Shown: one piece after another, positions 7,785 through 15,803 of the stretch
Position numbering within the stretch: the stretch's first letter is position 1
How the letters are laid out: the number at the start of each line of letters is the position of its first letter
Origin: CAZJYI01 sp964550025
GTDB taxonomy: Bacteria > Verrucomicrobiota > Kiritimatiellia > UBA8416 > CAYOBW01
DNA length: 18,064 bases
Direction: 5' to 3'
Assembly (NCBI GenBank): GCA_964550025.1
Contig: CAZJYI010000201.1
Coordinates: 1 to 18,064 of the forward strand
The notes under the pieces: model-generated
Seen by the model: the letters and a program-made list of their open reading frames with translations, nothing else
Told to the model about the DNA's origin: nothing
Databases searched by the model: none
Program-made: the position numbers and the translations under genes

Positions 7785-10073
7785 ATGTTGGATGCAAGGA
7801 TATGCGATAGTCTCAAGGCCGTTCGCGGTGAGCTCGAACGAAAGGGCGCGTTGCTCACGCGGGTACAGCTCGACGCCTGTTACTCACTCTTTCGCGAGCG
7901 GTTTGGCCCCGATGTGCTTGGCGGGCTGGATGGGGAAGAACTGCTCGATACGATGCATGCCCATGGTAACTACGACAGCTTGGTGTATTGGCTGGAGTTC
8001 AAGAAGGACGAGGAGCTTCCGGCCGTTTTCGGGAGTATTGCCGGCGGGAGCGCCCTGAAGTTCGGTATCTACAGGTCGAACGAGACTGGCGAATGGATGA
8101 CGGGGAATCCGAGATCGCAGCGACAACTCACCGTCACGCAGGCTGTAGAGATCGCCCGACTGCACCGTGATCAACTCATCGCCGGCAGCGTGCTGCTTGA
8201 TGAACTGCGCGAGAACGCTTCAGACGATGACTATGCCGAATTGCAGGGGCGGTTGAGTGAGATTGCGCCTGATGTGGCCGAGTACGCGTGGGGACACAAG
8301 TACTTCCACATGCTGAATCCTGGCAAGCTGGATGATTTTCACAGCCCCACGTACCAGCGTTTTCATCTGGTCAAGGTGCTCCAGGTGCCACCATCGCAGG
8401 ATGGACGGTATGTTGTGGCCGGCAGGTTCGTTGCCATGGCACGTGAGCTCGGGATCCCGATGAACCATCTGACGACGGCGCTCAACCGGCGGCACGGGGC
8501 ACCGCACCGCTATTGGCGTATCGGTACGCGGCTTGGTGGAACTGACAGCGTGTGGGATACGATGCGCCAGGAGGGTTGCGTTGCCATCGGGGGCGAGCTT
8601 CTCCCCGACCTCTCCGACGTTGGGTACAGCAAGGAGGGAAGGGAGCGCATTCGGGCTCTTCTTGAGAAACACTATCCCAACAGTCCCCAGGTTCTCGGTA
8701 AGAAGGCGCGACAGTTCCTCAACTTCGTGTACGCAATCTCGGAAGGTGACAGTGTCCTGGCCGCCGACGGGAACGAGGTGCTTGCCATCGGTCGTGTCGC
8801 TGGGGATTATGTGTATGTGCGAGGGTCGGCGTGTCCACACCGCCGCCCCGTGGAATGGCTCACCACGCAGACCTGGCAGATGCCAGAGCGCGAGGGCCTG
8901 CGTACCACTTTGCACGAGTTACGCAAGCACGCAGTCAACCTTGTTGAGATTGAAAGGCGTGTACAAGGCAGGCCCATTTTGGACATACCGCCAAGAGGTC
9001 CGGTCCTCCGAGGCGTGCCGGCACGCATCGCGGAGGTCCTCACGCGGAAGGGCCAGGTGATCCTGTATGGCCCCCCGGGCACGGGGAAGACGTACTGGGC
9101 GGAGCGTGCCGCCAGGGAGTTGGCCGCAAGATCGGCTTTCGGGGCCGGCTTCGCCGACCTGGATTCGGGCCAGGTAAAGGAGATCGCGAGGGATGGTGAG
9201 GGTGAAGCAGGCCTCGTTCGAATGTGCTGCTTCCATCCCGCCTACGGTTATGAGGACTTCATCGAGGGCTATCGCCCCGAGACGATCGACGGGCAACTGA
9301 ACTTCGTTCTTCGGGACGGCATCTTCACGCGGCTGTGTGTGGACGCTGAGCGTAGCCCGAGCAAGCGGTTCTACCTCATTATCGACGAGATCAACCGCGG
9401 CGATATCCCGCGTATCTTCGGCGAGCTCATGACCGTGCTCGAGAAGTCGAAGCGTGGGAAGGTGGTTCATCTCCCCATATCAGGGAGGCCATTCAATGTT
9501 CCCGACAATGTGTTCGTGATCGGGACGATGAACACGGCCGACCGGTCCATCGCGCTTCTGGACACCGCCTTGCGAAGGCGCTTTGGCTTCATAGAGCTCA
9601 TGCCGGACATCAGCGTGTTGGGGGATAGCGTTCTGTCCGGCATCCCGCTGGGGCTTTGGCTGGCGAGTCTGAACCGGCGGATCTGCGAGCATGTTGGCAG
9701 AGATGCCCGCAACCTTCAGATCGGGCATTCCTACCTGATGAACGGCGAACGCCCCGTTGCGCCTTTCCGGGAATTCGCCCGAGCGGTAAGGCAGGACATC
9801 ATCCCTCTCCTTGAAGAGTACTGCTACGAAGACTATTCGATACTAGGGAGCATACTGGGGAACGCACTGGTCGACACGGAGAAGATGACCATACAGGAGA
9901 GTCTGTTCGATCCGTCCCAGCGGGAAGCGCTGGTCGAGGCCCTCCTGGCGCCCTGTTCGGAACTGGCCGCATCGGCGCAGTCCGTAGCCGCCGACGAGGC
10001 CGAGAGCGAGGACACCGATAGCAACGGAGATGATGAAGAAGAGCCCGAGGGGGCACAGGAAGGCAATGCGTGA
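7785..10073 (+). CDS. mcrB: McrB-like GTPase/AAA+ motor with N-terminal EVE/PUA-like reader region
   Basis: The product is 762 aa from the ATG at 7785, preceded by GAGG at 7775-7778. A frame open back to 7551 would lie wholly within the DprA-like gene and has no family features. Residues 1-240 are largely helical and unrecognised except for a DFHSPTYQRFHLVKVLQ segment. Residues about 243-360 (YWRIGT, VAIGG, GDSVLA, RRPVEWL) look like an EVE/PUA-superfamily domain, which reads modified bases. The motor has Walker A GPPGTGKT (429-436), Walker B LIIDEINRG with D534/E535, the McrB signature MNTADRS (582-588) and an LRRRFGF arginine-rich sensor (596-602). The last 25 or so residues are strongly acidic. 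McrB hexamers use GTP to drive McrC cleavage of modified DNA. It overlaps mcrC as GTGA. Confidence 0.9.
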   Translation: MLDARICDSLKAVRGELERKGALLTRVQLDACYSLFRERFGPDVLGGLDGEELLDTMHAHGNYDSLVYWLEFKKDEELPAVFGSIAGGSALKFGIYRSNETGEWMTGNPRSQRQLTVTQAVEIARLHRDQLIAGSVLLDELRENASDDDYAELQGRLSEIAPDVAEYAWGHKYFHMLNPGKLDDFHSPTYQRFHLVKVLQVPPSQDGRYVVAGRFVAMARELGIPMNHLTTALNRRHGAPHRYWRIGTRLGGTDSVWDTMRQEGCVAIGGELLPDLSDVGYSKEGRERIRALLEKHYPNSPQVLGKKARQFLNFVYAISEGDSVLAADGNEVLAIGRVAGDYVYVRGSACPHRRPVEWLTTQTWQMPEREGLRTTLHELRKHAVNLVEIERRVQGRPILDIPPRGPVLRGVPARIAEVLTRKGQVILYGPPGTGKTYWAERAARELAARSAFGAGFADLDSGQVKEIARDGEGEAGLVRMCCFHPAYGYEDFIEGYRPETIDGQLNFVLRDGIFTRLCVDAERSPSKRFYLIIDEINRGDIPRIFGELMTVLEKSKRGKVVHLPISGRPFNVPDNVFVIGTMNTADRSIALLDTALRRRFGFIELMPDISVLGDSVLSGIPLGLWLASLNRRICEHVGRDARNLQIGHSYLMNGERPVAPFREFARAVRQDIIPLLEEYCYEDYSILGSILGNALVDTEKMTIQESLFDPSQREALVEALLAPCSELAASAQSVAADEAESEDTDSNGDDEEEPEGAQEGNA

Positions 10074-11389
10074 TCGCTGTGTCCCCAGTTGATGTGGTTC
10101 TACCGGAATGGACGACCCGCTGCCCGGAGTCTGAAGCCGGCCTGGCCGGGGCATCTTTGGGCTCTCCGGTACAGCGTGAGATTGCGGAATCCCTCACTGA
10201 GAAGGGAATGCTCCACGTTCTCGAACTCCGCACGGGGCTGAGCGTCCGGTCCACGTCCTATGTGGGGCGGATCACGCTTGGAGACCTTACGGTTTCAGTA
10301 GAACCGAAGCTGGCCGGCGACCATCTGCTTTCGCTCTTCCGATACGCCTATGGCCTGCGAGACCTCCGTCTCATCGGTGCCTCGTCGTTCGCTGCCGGCG
10401 GCGGGGCGTTCCAGGATCTGCTCATTGCGCAGCTCTTGACGGAGACGACGGAAATCCACTCCCGAGGGCTGCACCGTCAGTACCGTCGCATGGCCGGGGA
10501 GCTGGCAAATCCCCGGGGGCGGCTCGATCTGCAGGGGATCGCTCGGCAGGGCGGGGTGGTATCCGCCCGGCTTCCCTGCACGTTCCATCCGCGTTCGGAG
10601 GATTGTCTTCACAATCGTGCGCTGTTGTCCGGCCTCGATCACGCGGCGAGACTCGCCGGCGACCCGCAATTGCGTGTGGATTGCAGGAAGACGGTTGCAT
10701 TGTTTGCGGATCGTGTGGCACACGTTCCCCTCAGTCGCGACCTCCTTCGGGCTGTAAGACGTGAGTCGGACAGGCTGACTGCCTCATACCGCCCGGCGAT
10801 CACATTGATTGAGCTCCTGGCCGAGGCCCAGGGCGTGACTCTCCGGAGCGCCCAGGGCGGCCCCACGCTCCCCGGATTCCTCTTCGACATGAACCGCTTC
10901 TTCCAGGCTCTGTTGTCGCGATTCCTCAAGGACAACCTGGCCAGTTGCCGGGTGAGGGAGGAACACCGTTTGAAAGGGATGATGAGCTACGTCCCCTCCC
11001 ACAACCCGCGAAACAAGCGAGCACCTCAGCCTCGACCGGATTTCGTGGTGGCGCAGAACGGCCGGGTGGCTGCCGTATTGGATGCGAAATACCGGGACCT
11101 CTGGGTCAATCCCTTGCCGCGAGAGATGCTGTACCAGTTGGCAATCTACGCTCTCAGTGGGGTGGGGGGCGGCAAAGCGGCCATACTCTACCCCACACAG
11201 TCACAGCACGCCCGGGAGGCCCGTATCCAGATCGCCGATCCGGTGCACGGCAAACGCATGGGCCAGGTCATTCTCCGCCCCGTCAACCTGGCGAAACTCG
11301 ACGAGCTCATCTCTGCACGACAAACAGCCGCCGTGCGCCGCGAACTCGCCGCCTTCGCATCACAGATTGCATTTGGACCAAGTGATTGA
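10070..11389 (+). CDS. mcrC: McrC-like restriction endonuclease subunit
   Basis: The product is 439 aa, starting at GTG 10070, which overlaps the mcrB stop (GTGA). The N-terminal half has the McrC pattern SYVGRITLGDLTVSVEPK, and the middle has MAGELANPRGRLDL. The C-terminal PD-(D/E)XK nuclease core shows RPDFVV with D324, then AAVLDAKYRD with D338-A-K340, followed by LYQLAIYAL, the helix usually seen after the catalytic lysine. McrC binds the McrB hexamer, stimulates its GTP hydrolysis and cuts modified DNA. With mcrB it forms a complete type IV system by sequence. The length is normal. The gene ends 17 nt before the truncated nuclease copy, so it is the last gene before a module junction. 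Confidence 0.9.
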   Translation: MIAVSPVDVVLPEWTTRCPESEAGLAGASLGSPVQREIAESLTEKGMLHVLELRTGLSVRSTSYVGRITLGDLTVSVEPKLAGDHLLSLFRYAYGLRDLRLIGASSFAAGGGAFQDLLIAQLLTETTEIHSRGLHRQYRRMAGELANPRGRLDLQGIARQGGVVSARLPCTFHPRSEDCLHNRALLSGLDHAARLAGDPQLRVDCRKTVALFADRVAHVPLSRDLLRAVRRESDRLTASYRPAITLIELLAEAQGVTLRSAQGGPTLPGFLFDMNRFFQALLSRFLKDNLASCRVREEHRLKGMMSYVPSHNPRNKRAPQPRPDFVVAQNGRVAAVLDAKYRDLWVNPLPREMLYQLAIYALSGVGGGKAAILYPTQSQHAREARIQIADPVHGKRMGQVILRPVNLAKLDELISARQTAAVRRELAAFASQIAFGPSD

Positions 11390-11406
11390 GGAAGCCCGGC
11401 ACGGAG

Positions 11407-11544
11407 ATGGCGGACATGCTCGAGAAACAGTACAGAGGAAGCCGCAGGCACATTCTCGACCGGTTTGAGAGGGCCGACTTCGCACGATCACTTACCCGCA
11501 TGATTGAACCGTCCGGTGGTGTCGTGACTGGGGATGACGGCTGA
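11407..11544 (+). pseudogene. Truncated 5' copy of the downstream PD-(D/E)XK nuclease gene
   Basis: From the ATG at 11416 (an in-frame ATG at 11407 is also possible) this frame encodes 42 residues and stops at TGA 11542-11544. It matches the first 41 residues of the gene at 14836: both share EKQYRGSR, HILD, ERADFARSLTRMIEPSG and GVVTGDD. Over the first 41 codons the DNA differs at 13 of 123 positions; nine codon changes are synonymous and four change the residue. The match also includes the GGAGAT ribosome binding region. The homology ends at the stop, before the catalytic residues of the full protein, so the fragment cannot be an active nuclease. It lies between mcrC and the next nuclease module and marks a module junction. 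Confidence 0.85.
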
Positions 11545-11613
11545 TTGACATCATACAGTAGCTGTCGCAGGATGCAGCACCGTTGCGAACGCGGACAGAC
11601 ACGGGAGCCGGCG

Positions 11614-12666
11614 ATGAGTGTTTTCAGGAGGACAAGCGGGCTCAGGGGTGAGGATGTCTCTACCGAGATTCTCGCGTACATGCTCTCGCCCGACGGGCAC
11701 GGCACGCTGCAGCGCCGACACTTCGTACCCTTGCAGAAGCTCTTCTTTCTTAGGGTTTGCGGTAAGGCCAGAAGCTCGGCCGACCTCGGTGCAGAGGTCG
11801 TGACGCAGCAGGCGTTCGATGTGGGCATTCCCGATGCACTCATTCTGATCGACGATGCCCTGATTCTCGTGGAGAACAAGCTCGGATCCTACCTTTCGGG
11901 TGACAACCAGCTCATTCGGTATCTGGAGGTCCTGAAGGACAACCCGGGGATCACTCGGGCCTTTCCGACATTTGCCCCGGAACTGGTCACCCGCAGAGTA
12001 CTCGTACTCCTTGCACCGCGCAGCATCGCCTTTGCGTCGGTCAGGCAGAGCGAGGAGCGGGCCCTTCGAGACCATGGCGTGACGTTCGCTCAGCTCTGTG
12101 AAGAGAGCCGGGTATCGTTTGTGCGGCTCGACTGGGAGGACCTCGTGGGGGACCTCGACATGGGCGACGCGTTGCAGAGGGAGCTTGCGTTCTACGTGCA
12201 GGATTACATCGAGCAGGAGATGACAATGAGCGAGAGAGAAGCGCTTAAGAACACCGACGTGCCGGCGGCGCTCGAAAAGCTGTTTGCCCGGCTCTCCGGC
12301 ATCCAGGCCCGGTTGACAGTCGCAGGCTACCGCGCAGGCAGGATGGGGCAATCCTACAACTACTACGGTTTTTCCATCGAGCACGAGGCCCTGAAGCTGT
12401 GGTTCGGCTACTCGTTGCCCCAGTGGGGCACCTATGGCACGCCTGTATTCCTCCAACTCAGAGAGGAGTGGGTCACGGCGGTGCGCGAGCCCGTGGTCGA
12501 AGCGATCCAGCGCAGCAGGTTCATCAAGGACGAACGGCTCGAATGGGTTCTGCCCTTCAAAGTCGACGAGATCGACAGTTGGCCCGACCGGCTGAATGAC
12601 GTTCTTACCGTGATTGCCGAGGGTGCCGGACAGAGCTGTGGTATCGGCACCGCAAGCGGGGAGTAG
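11614..12666 (+). CDS. PD-(D/E)XK nuclease family protein
   Basis: The product is 350 aa from the ATG at 11614, with GGGAG at 11603-11607; a longer frame from TTG 11545 is unsupported. The N-terminus (GEDVSTEILAYML) looks like the first helix of this nuclease fold. The active site reads GIPDALI with D74, then LILVENKLG with E87-N-K89, followed by the QxxxY element QLIRY (99-103) of RecB-type nucleases. The C-terminal half (about 210-350) has aromatic-rich strands (YNYYGFSIEH, LKLWFGYSLPQWG) and probably binds a substrate or partner; I do not recognise it. PD-(D/E)XK nuclease proteins of this general layout are frequent in defence islands. It is followed after 3 nt by the 108-aa gene and leads a helicase-nuclease module. 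Confidence 0.82.
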   Translation: MSVFRRTSGLRGEDVSTEILAYMLSPDGHGTLQRRHFVPLQKLFFLRVCGKARSSADLGAEVVTQQAFDVGIPDALILIDDALILVENKLGSYLSGDNQLIRYLEVLKDNPGITRAFPTFAPELVTRRVLVLLAPRSIAFASVRQSEERALRDHGVTFAQLCEESRVSFVRLDWEDLVGDLDMGDALQRELAFYVQDYIEQEMTMSEREALKNTDVPAALEKLFARLSGIQARLTVAGYRAGRMGQSYNYYGFSIEHEALKLWFGYSLPQWGTYGTPVFLQLREEWVTAVREPVVEAIQRSRFIKDERLEWVLPFKVDEIDSWPDRLNDVLTVIAEGAGQSCGIGTASGE

Positions 12667-12669
12667 GCT

Positions 12670-12996
12670 GTGTCGTTCCCTGAAGACCTGAGGGCTTTCG
12701 TTGCCGAGCAAACGTGGACCTACGCCAAGACCATGCCCAAATGGCCGCATGAGTACATCGTCCGGGACCGTGTGGACGAAGACCTGTTCGTGCAAATGGT
12801 CCGGCATATCCGCACACATGGACACGAAGGACGCTTCTACTCGCGGAAGATCACCTACTTTGACGAGGACGGTATGGCGTATTGGACGATGGGCGCGCCC
12901 ATTGACGAGACGAAGATCATCAACCGCTGTCCGAAGGAGAATACCTACGAGGCACGACTGAAAGCCGGGACGCTGCCGGAGCAGCTTGGGACGTAG
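12670..12996 (+). CDS. Conserved hypothetical protein, 108 aa
   Basis: The product starts with GTG at 12670; the GGGGAG at 12658-12663 lies inside the end of the previous gene with a 6-nt spacer, and only 3 nt separate the two genes. The sequence includes AFVAEQTWTYAKTMPKWPHE, RDRVDEDLFVQMVRHIR and ITYFDEDGMAYWTMGAP. It has the feel of a small, widely conserved family found as a tail gene in restriction and defence operons, but I cannot name it. No catalytic motif, signal peptide or membrane segment is visible. Its tight coupling to the nuclease gene suggests they work together. Confidence 0.8.
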   Translation: MSFPEDLRAFVAEQTWTYAKTMPKWPHEYIVRDRVDEDLFVQMVRHIRTHGHEGRFYSRKITYFDEDGMAYWTMGAPIDETKIINRCPKENTYEARLKAGTLPEQLGT

Positions 12997-13036
12997 TACG
13001 GCGCGGGAACGGAAGACTACATCGGGTGAGGAGAAC

Positions 13037-13207
13037 ATGAGCGAGAACCGGATTCGGGATCGCTTGGTGGACTTCCTGGCGTAGGAGATCGGCAGGATCT
13101 GGTTCGGACCAAAAGACTGTTCTCGTGGGGACAAATACATGAGGGGTGTATGCCCGCCCGCAGGAGACGCAGGATGCAGCTACGCCCGTGGCAAGAAGAG
13201 GCATTGA
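13037..13207 (+). pseudogene. Gene-start remnant interrupted by an in-frame TAG
   Basis: An excellent ribosome binding site (GAGGAG, 13028-13033) precedes ATG 13037. The frame reads MSENRIRDRLVDFLA, then TAG at 13082-13084, then EIGRIWFGPKDCSRGDKYMRG and on to a TGA at 13205-13207. The sequence after the TAG still looks protein-like up to about 13150, so this may be the N-terminus of a larger gene lost by deletion, with TAG perhaps derived from GAG. The xGPx...YMRG pattern faintly recalls N-termini of large defence helicases such as DISARM DrmA; that link is weak. It sits exactly between the 108-aa gene and the helicase, and its tail runs in another frame under the helicase start. It could also be a 15-codon leader ORF. 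Confidence 0.45.
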
Positions 13208-14808
13208 CGAGTTGGCAGCAGGCTGGGTGCCGCGGCATCGTCGAGGCCTTTCCCGGTGCCGGGAAGACCATTGTTGGCATAGAGGCCGTCAGACGGCTTT
13301 TTGAGCAGTACGGCCGATTTCTCGTGCCGATTGTCGTGGTGCCGTCGGTCGTGATCATGGAGCAGTGGCGTGAGCGCTTCCGTCAGTGGTTTCCGGGGGC
13401 CTCGGTGGGGGTCTACTATGCCGGCAAGAAGGAAGACTACTCCGTAGGCTGGCAGTCGCACCGTGTGATCATAGCTGTGATCAACTCCATCGTCCGGCCC
13501 GGGAAACTGGAGGAGCTACTGGCTCACGTACGGCGAAGCAAGGAGTATCGCACGATGCTGGTGGCTGACGAGTGCCACCACTACATCCATGGTCGCACTT
13601 TTGGCCGGATATGCAGATACCCCTTCAGCTTCACGATGGGCCTCTCGGCAACGGCGGAGCAGTGGCAGATAGACGGCATAGGTGAGAATGTCTGCGAGTA
13701 CACGTTCAAGAGAGCGCTTGAAGACAGGTCTGTTCCTCGTTTCCACCTGGTCAACATTGCCGCGGACTTTCTGCCCCAGGAAGCCGAAGAATACCACCGG
13801 TTGGGGGAGGAGATCGGGAAGCAGATCCAGAAGGTGAGGCAGTACTTCGAATACGAACTGAGGTTTGTTCCGAGTCACCTGTTCCTGCGTCGCCTCCAAC
13901 AGATCAGTCAGCGGTCCGGCCCGGGTGGCGATCCTGTCATCAACCGTCTTCTCGGATTAGTGTTCAAACGCGCAGCGCTGTGCTATACGGCTCAGAACAA
14001 ACACCAGCTCGCGGTTCTTCTCTCACAACTGCTTCTCTCGGCTGGGCGCAAGACAATTGTCTTTTTCGAGCGGATCAAGTCAGCGCAGACCATGGCGGAG
14101 GATGTTGCACTCCGGTGCGCTACGGATTTGTCCAAGGCCATAGGCAATGCCGCCGGGGTCTGGTGTGGACTCTACCATAGCGGAATCCCTGCACGCGACA
14201 GGCAGAGAGTGCTTGAGGAGTTCAGAGCCAACGACGCATCCATCCTCATCGCCTGCCGGGGATTGGACGAAGGCCTCGATATCCCGCACGTCGATGCCGC
14301 TATTCTGGCGGCTTCAACGCAGTCACAGCGTCAACGGATTCAACGAATCGGGCGTGTACTTCGCATGCATCCGGACAAACCCGATCCGGTGATTGTCACT
14401 CTCTACGTACCTGGCTCCGGGGACGAGAATGTCGTTGCCGAGGACCGTGAGGCGTTCGAGGGAGTTGCGGATATCCATGACACCTCGTATGCGCAGGCGG
14501 GAGGCGTGCTTGCTTCCCTTCTCGGTATGCACATTGACGCCGAACTCGAAAAGCCGGAAACTGAGTCCGATCAGGAGGAGAGAGAAACTGAGACCGATGA
14601 GCCGCCTCCGGCACCGGCGGAACGGGCCCGTCCCCTGACGGTGAGACAATTGGCCGACTACTTGGAACTCTCCTACCCCGCGACCGTGCAGGAGGTGGAG
14701 AGGTACGGTCAAAGCAGACTCAGTCCAGACACAGTCGTGTACACGAAGACCATCGAGTGCCTGTCGCAGAGACACGGCAAACCTGTTCCTATGACGCCGC
14801 AGAGTTGA
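13174..14808 (+). CDS. SF2 (DEAD/DEAH-like) helicase
   Basis: The product is 544 aa from ATG 13174, which has AGGAG (13162-13166) and a 7-nt spacer and begins at the expected LRPWQEEAL. An in-frame ATG at 13150 would add eight mainly basic residues and has a cramped ribosome site; it cannot be excluded. Motifs in order: motif I FPGAGKT (26-32), motif II DECH (132-135), motif III SAT (158-160), a YHSGIP helicase-C entry, motif V with RGLDEGLDIPH, and motif VI QRIGRVLR (390-397). After the core comes an acidic, proline-rich linker (about 455-485) and a C-terminal segment with LTVRQLADYLELS that looks like a small helical or winged-helix domain. It is an ATP-driven DNA or RNA translocase. Immediately downstream is a nuclease gene, so helicase-guided cleavage is a reasonable inference. 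Confidence 0.88.
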   Translation: MQLRPWQEEALTSWQQAGCRGIVEAFPGAGKTIVGIEAVRRLFEQYGRFLVPIVVVPSVVIMEQWRERFRQWFPGASVGVYYAGKKEDYSVGWQSHRVIIAVINSIVRPGKLEELLAHVRRSKEYRTMLVADECHHYIHGRTFGRICRYPFSFTMGLSATAEQWQIDGIGENVCEYTFKRALEDRSVPRFHLVNIAADFLPQEAEEYHRLGEEIGKQIQKVRQYFEYELRFVPSHLFLRRLQQISQRSGPGGDPVINRLLGLVFKRAALCYTAQNKHQLAVLLSQLLLSAGRKTIVFFERIKSAQTMAEDVALRCATDLSKAIGNAAGVWCGLYHSGIPARDRQRVLEEFRANDASILIACRGLDEGLDIPHVDAAILAASTQSQRQRIQRIGRVLRMHPDKPDPVIVTLYVPGSGDENVVAEDREAFEGVADIHDTSYAQAGGVLASLLGMHIDAELEKPETESDQEERETETDEPPPAPAERARPLTVRQLADYLELSYPATVQEVERYGQSRLSPDTVVYTKTIECLSQRHGKPVPMTPQS

Positions 14809-14835
14809 GGAGATTCAACAGGGAGATTGCAGAAG

Positions 14836-15579
14836 ATGCCCGAGAAGCAGTACAGAGGAAGCCGCAAGCACATTCTTGACTGGGTTGAGAGGGCCGACTT
14901 TGCACGGTCACTCACCCGGATGATTGAGCCGTCCGGTGGGGTCGTGACCGGGGATGACAACTGGCGCCCGCTTGGGCACGAAGAACCGAAGGAAGCCAGA
15001 GTTGTATCCTTTGGCCGCCGCTTTCTTTCCGGTGCGATCCGATGGGAGGAGATTACCGGCTGGTGGTTGGCGCACCCCAAGGGTGCGAACACTCCGAACT
15101 GGGACCTGATCTCTACCTGTTCCTTCGGCACGCAGAAGGGCCTCTTGCTCGTAGAGGCCAAGGCGAACGAGGCCGAGTTGAAGACGGACAGGAAACCGCT
15201 GGCGAAAGACGCATCCTGTCGGTCTGTGGCGAACCATAGGCGAATTGCCGAGGCGATCCAGCAGGCGTGTGTTTTGCTGAACCGGGTTGTTCCCGGCGTG
15301 GCGATCTCCCGAGACTCCCACTATCAACTCGCCAACCGAATCGCCTTCTCCTGGAAGCTCGCCTCCATGGGGATTCCCGTCATCCTCGTCTATCTCGGTT
15401 TCCTCGGCGACGACAGCATCGCCGACGTCAGCCCGCCACTCACGAGCCCGGCCCATTGGAAATCACTCATGCGTGAGCACACGACCGGCATCCTGCCTGA
15501 CGGATTCACGGAACGCCCGATCAGCGTCGGCAAGTCCACGATGTGGATGCTGGTCCGTTCTCGGAAGGCGGCCCGCTGA
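14836..15579 (+). CDS. PD-(D/E)XK nuclease-like protein (full version of the truncated copy)
   Basis: The product is 247 aa from ATG 14836 (GGGAG at 14821-14825). A TTG nine bases upstream is in frame but too close to the ribosome site. Residues 90-109 form the nuclease signature: NWDL with D90, then GLLLVEAKA with E107-A-K109. Downstream are ANHRRIAEAIQQA and a long helix that could support the active site, and later IPVILVYLGFLGDDS (about 178-192), a strand-rich core. The first 41 residues are duplicated in the remnant at 11416. It is 27 nt after the helicase and is the last gene of the plus-strand array; the next genes are convergent. It may be the nuclease component of a helicase-nuclease pair. 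The family is not one I can name. Confidence 0.82.
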   Translation: MPEKQYRGSRKHILDWVERADFARSLTRMIEPSGGVVTGDDNWRPLGHEEPKEARVVSFGRRFLSGAIRWEEITGWWLAHPKGANTPNWDLISTCSFGTQKGLLLVEAKANEAELKTDRKPLAKDASCRSVANHRRIAEAIQQACVLLNRVVPGVAISRDSHYQLANRIAFSWKLASMGIPVILVYLGFLGDDSIADVSPPLTSPAHWKSLMREHTTGILPDGFTERPISVGKSTMWMLVRSRKAAR

Positions 15580-15694
15580 GGGGCTGTCAAGTCCCCCCCC
15601 TCCAGCTCACGCGAACACGTCGAACAGGACTTTGGCACGGTGGATGCCCCGGGCACGCACCCCCGCAATCGGTCCCTGTTTCCGGATCGTGTTT

Positions 15695-15730
15695 CTCGCA
15701 CTCGCAACTCCCCGATCATAATCGCACTCT
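15695..15730 (+). repeat. 36-bp direct repeat, copy 1
   Basis: These 36 bases recur at 18027-18062 with one mismatch (15703 C against 18035 A). The repeat contains most of the left arm of the inverted repeat at 15708-15731. The two copies bracket the toxin-antitoxin-chaperone operon and the 98-aa gene. Confidence 0.85.
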
Positions 15731-15803
15731 CCCCCTCACCAATCGTCCCAGTGTGTGCTCCTCGGCGATCGGTGCGCCGGAGAGTGCGATTACGATAGGG
15801 GAG
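15708..15803. repeat. Imperfect inverted repeat / long hairpin (MITE-like or terminator)
   Basis: The left arm 15708-15731 and right arm 15780-15803 are reverse complements at 22 of 24 positions. Inside the 48-nt loop, 15737-15745 (CACCAATCG) and 15766-15774 (CGATCGGTG) can also pair at 8 of 9 positions. As RNA it would form a long stem between two convergent operons. There is no U-run typical of a simple intrinsic terminator. A second left arm at the right window edge suggests a dispersed repeat family. Confidence 0.75.

Noticed and set aside
11545..11613. TTGACA at 11545-11550 as an internal promoter for the helicase-nuclease module
   Set aside because: No acceptable -10 hexamer is found at 16-18 nt; it may still be a weak promoter but cannot be supported.
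11551..13140. Long minus-strand open frame of 529 codons opposite the 350-aa nuclease and 108-aa genes
   Set aside because: It lies fully opposite genes with clear motifs and ribosome sites, shows no domain, and is explained by GC-rich codon positions on the coding strand.
1..15579. DISARM, BREX or Druantia as an explanation for the array
   Set aside because: None of their diagnostic companions (drmA/drmB/drmC, brxC/pglZ, druE) is visible; only the methyltransferase type and a weak N-terminal likeness at 13037 point that way, and upstream genes are outside the window.
15607..15700. Minus-strand frame ending in HRAKVLFDVFA that looks like a protein tail
   Set aside because: No start codon with ribosome site and no extension into a recognisable domain; could be a remnant but unsupported.
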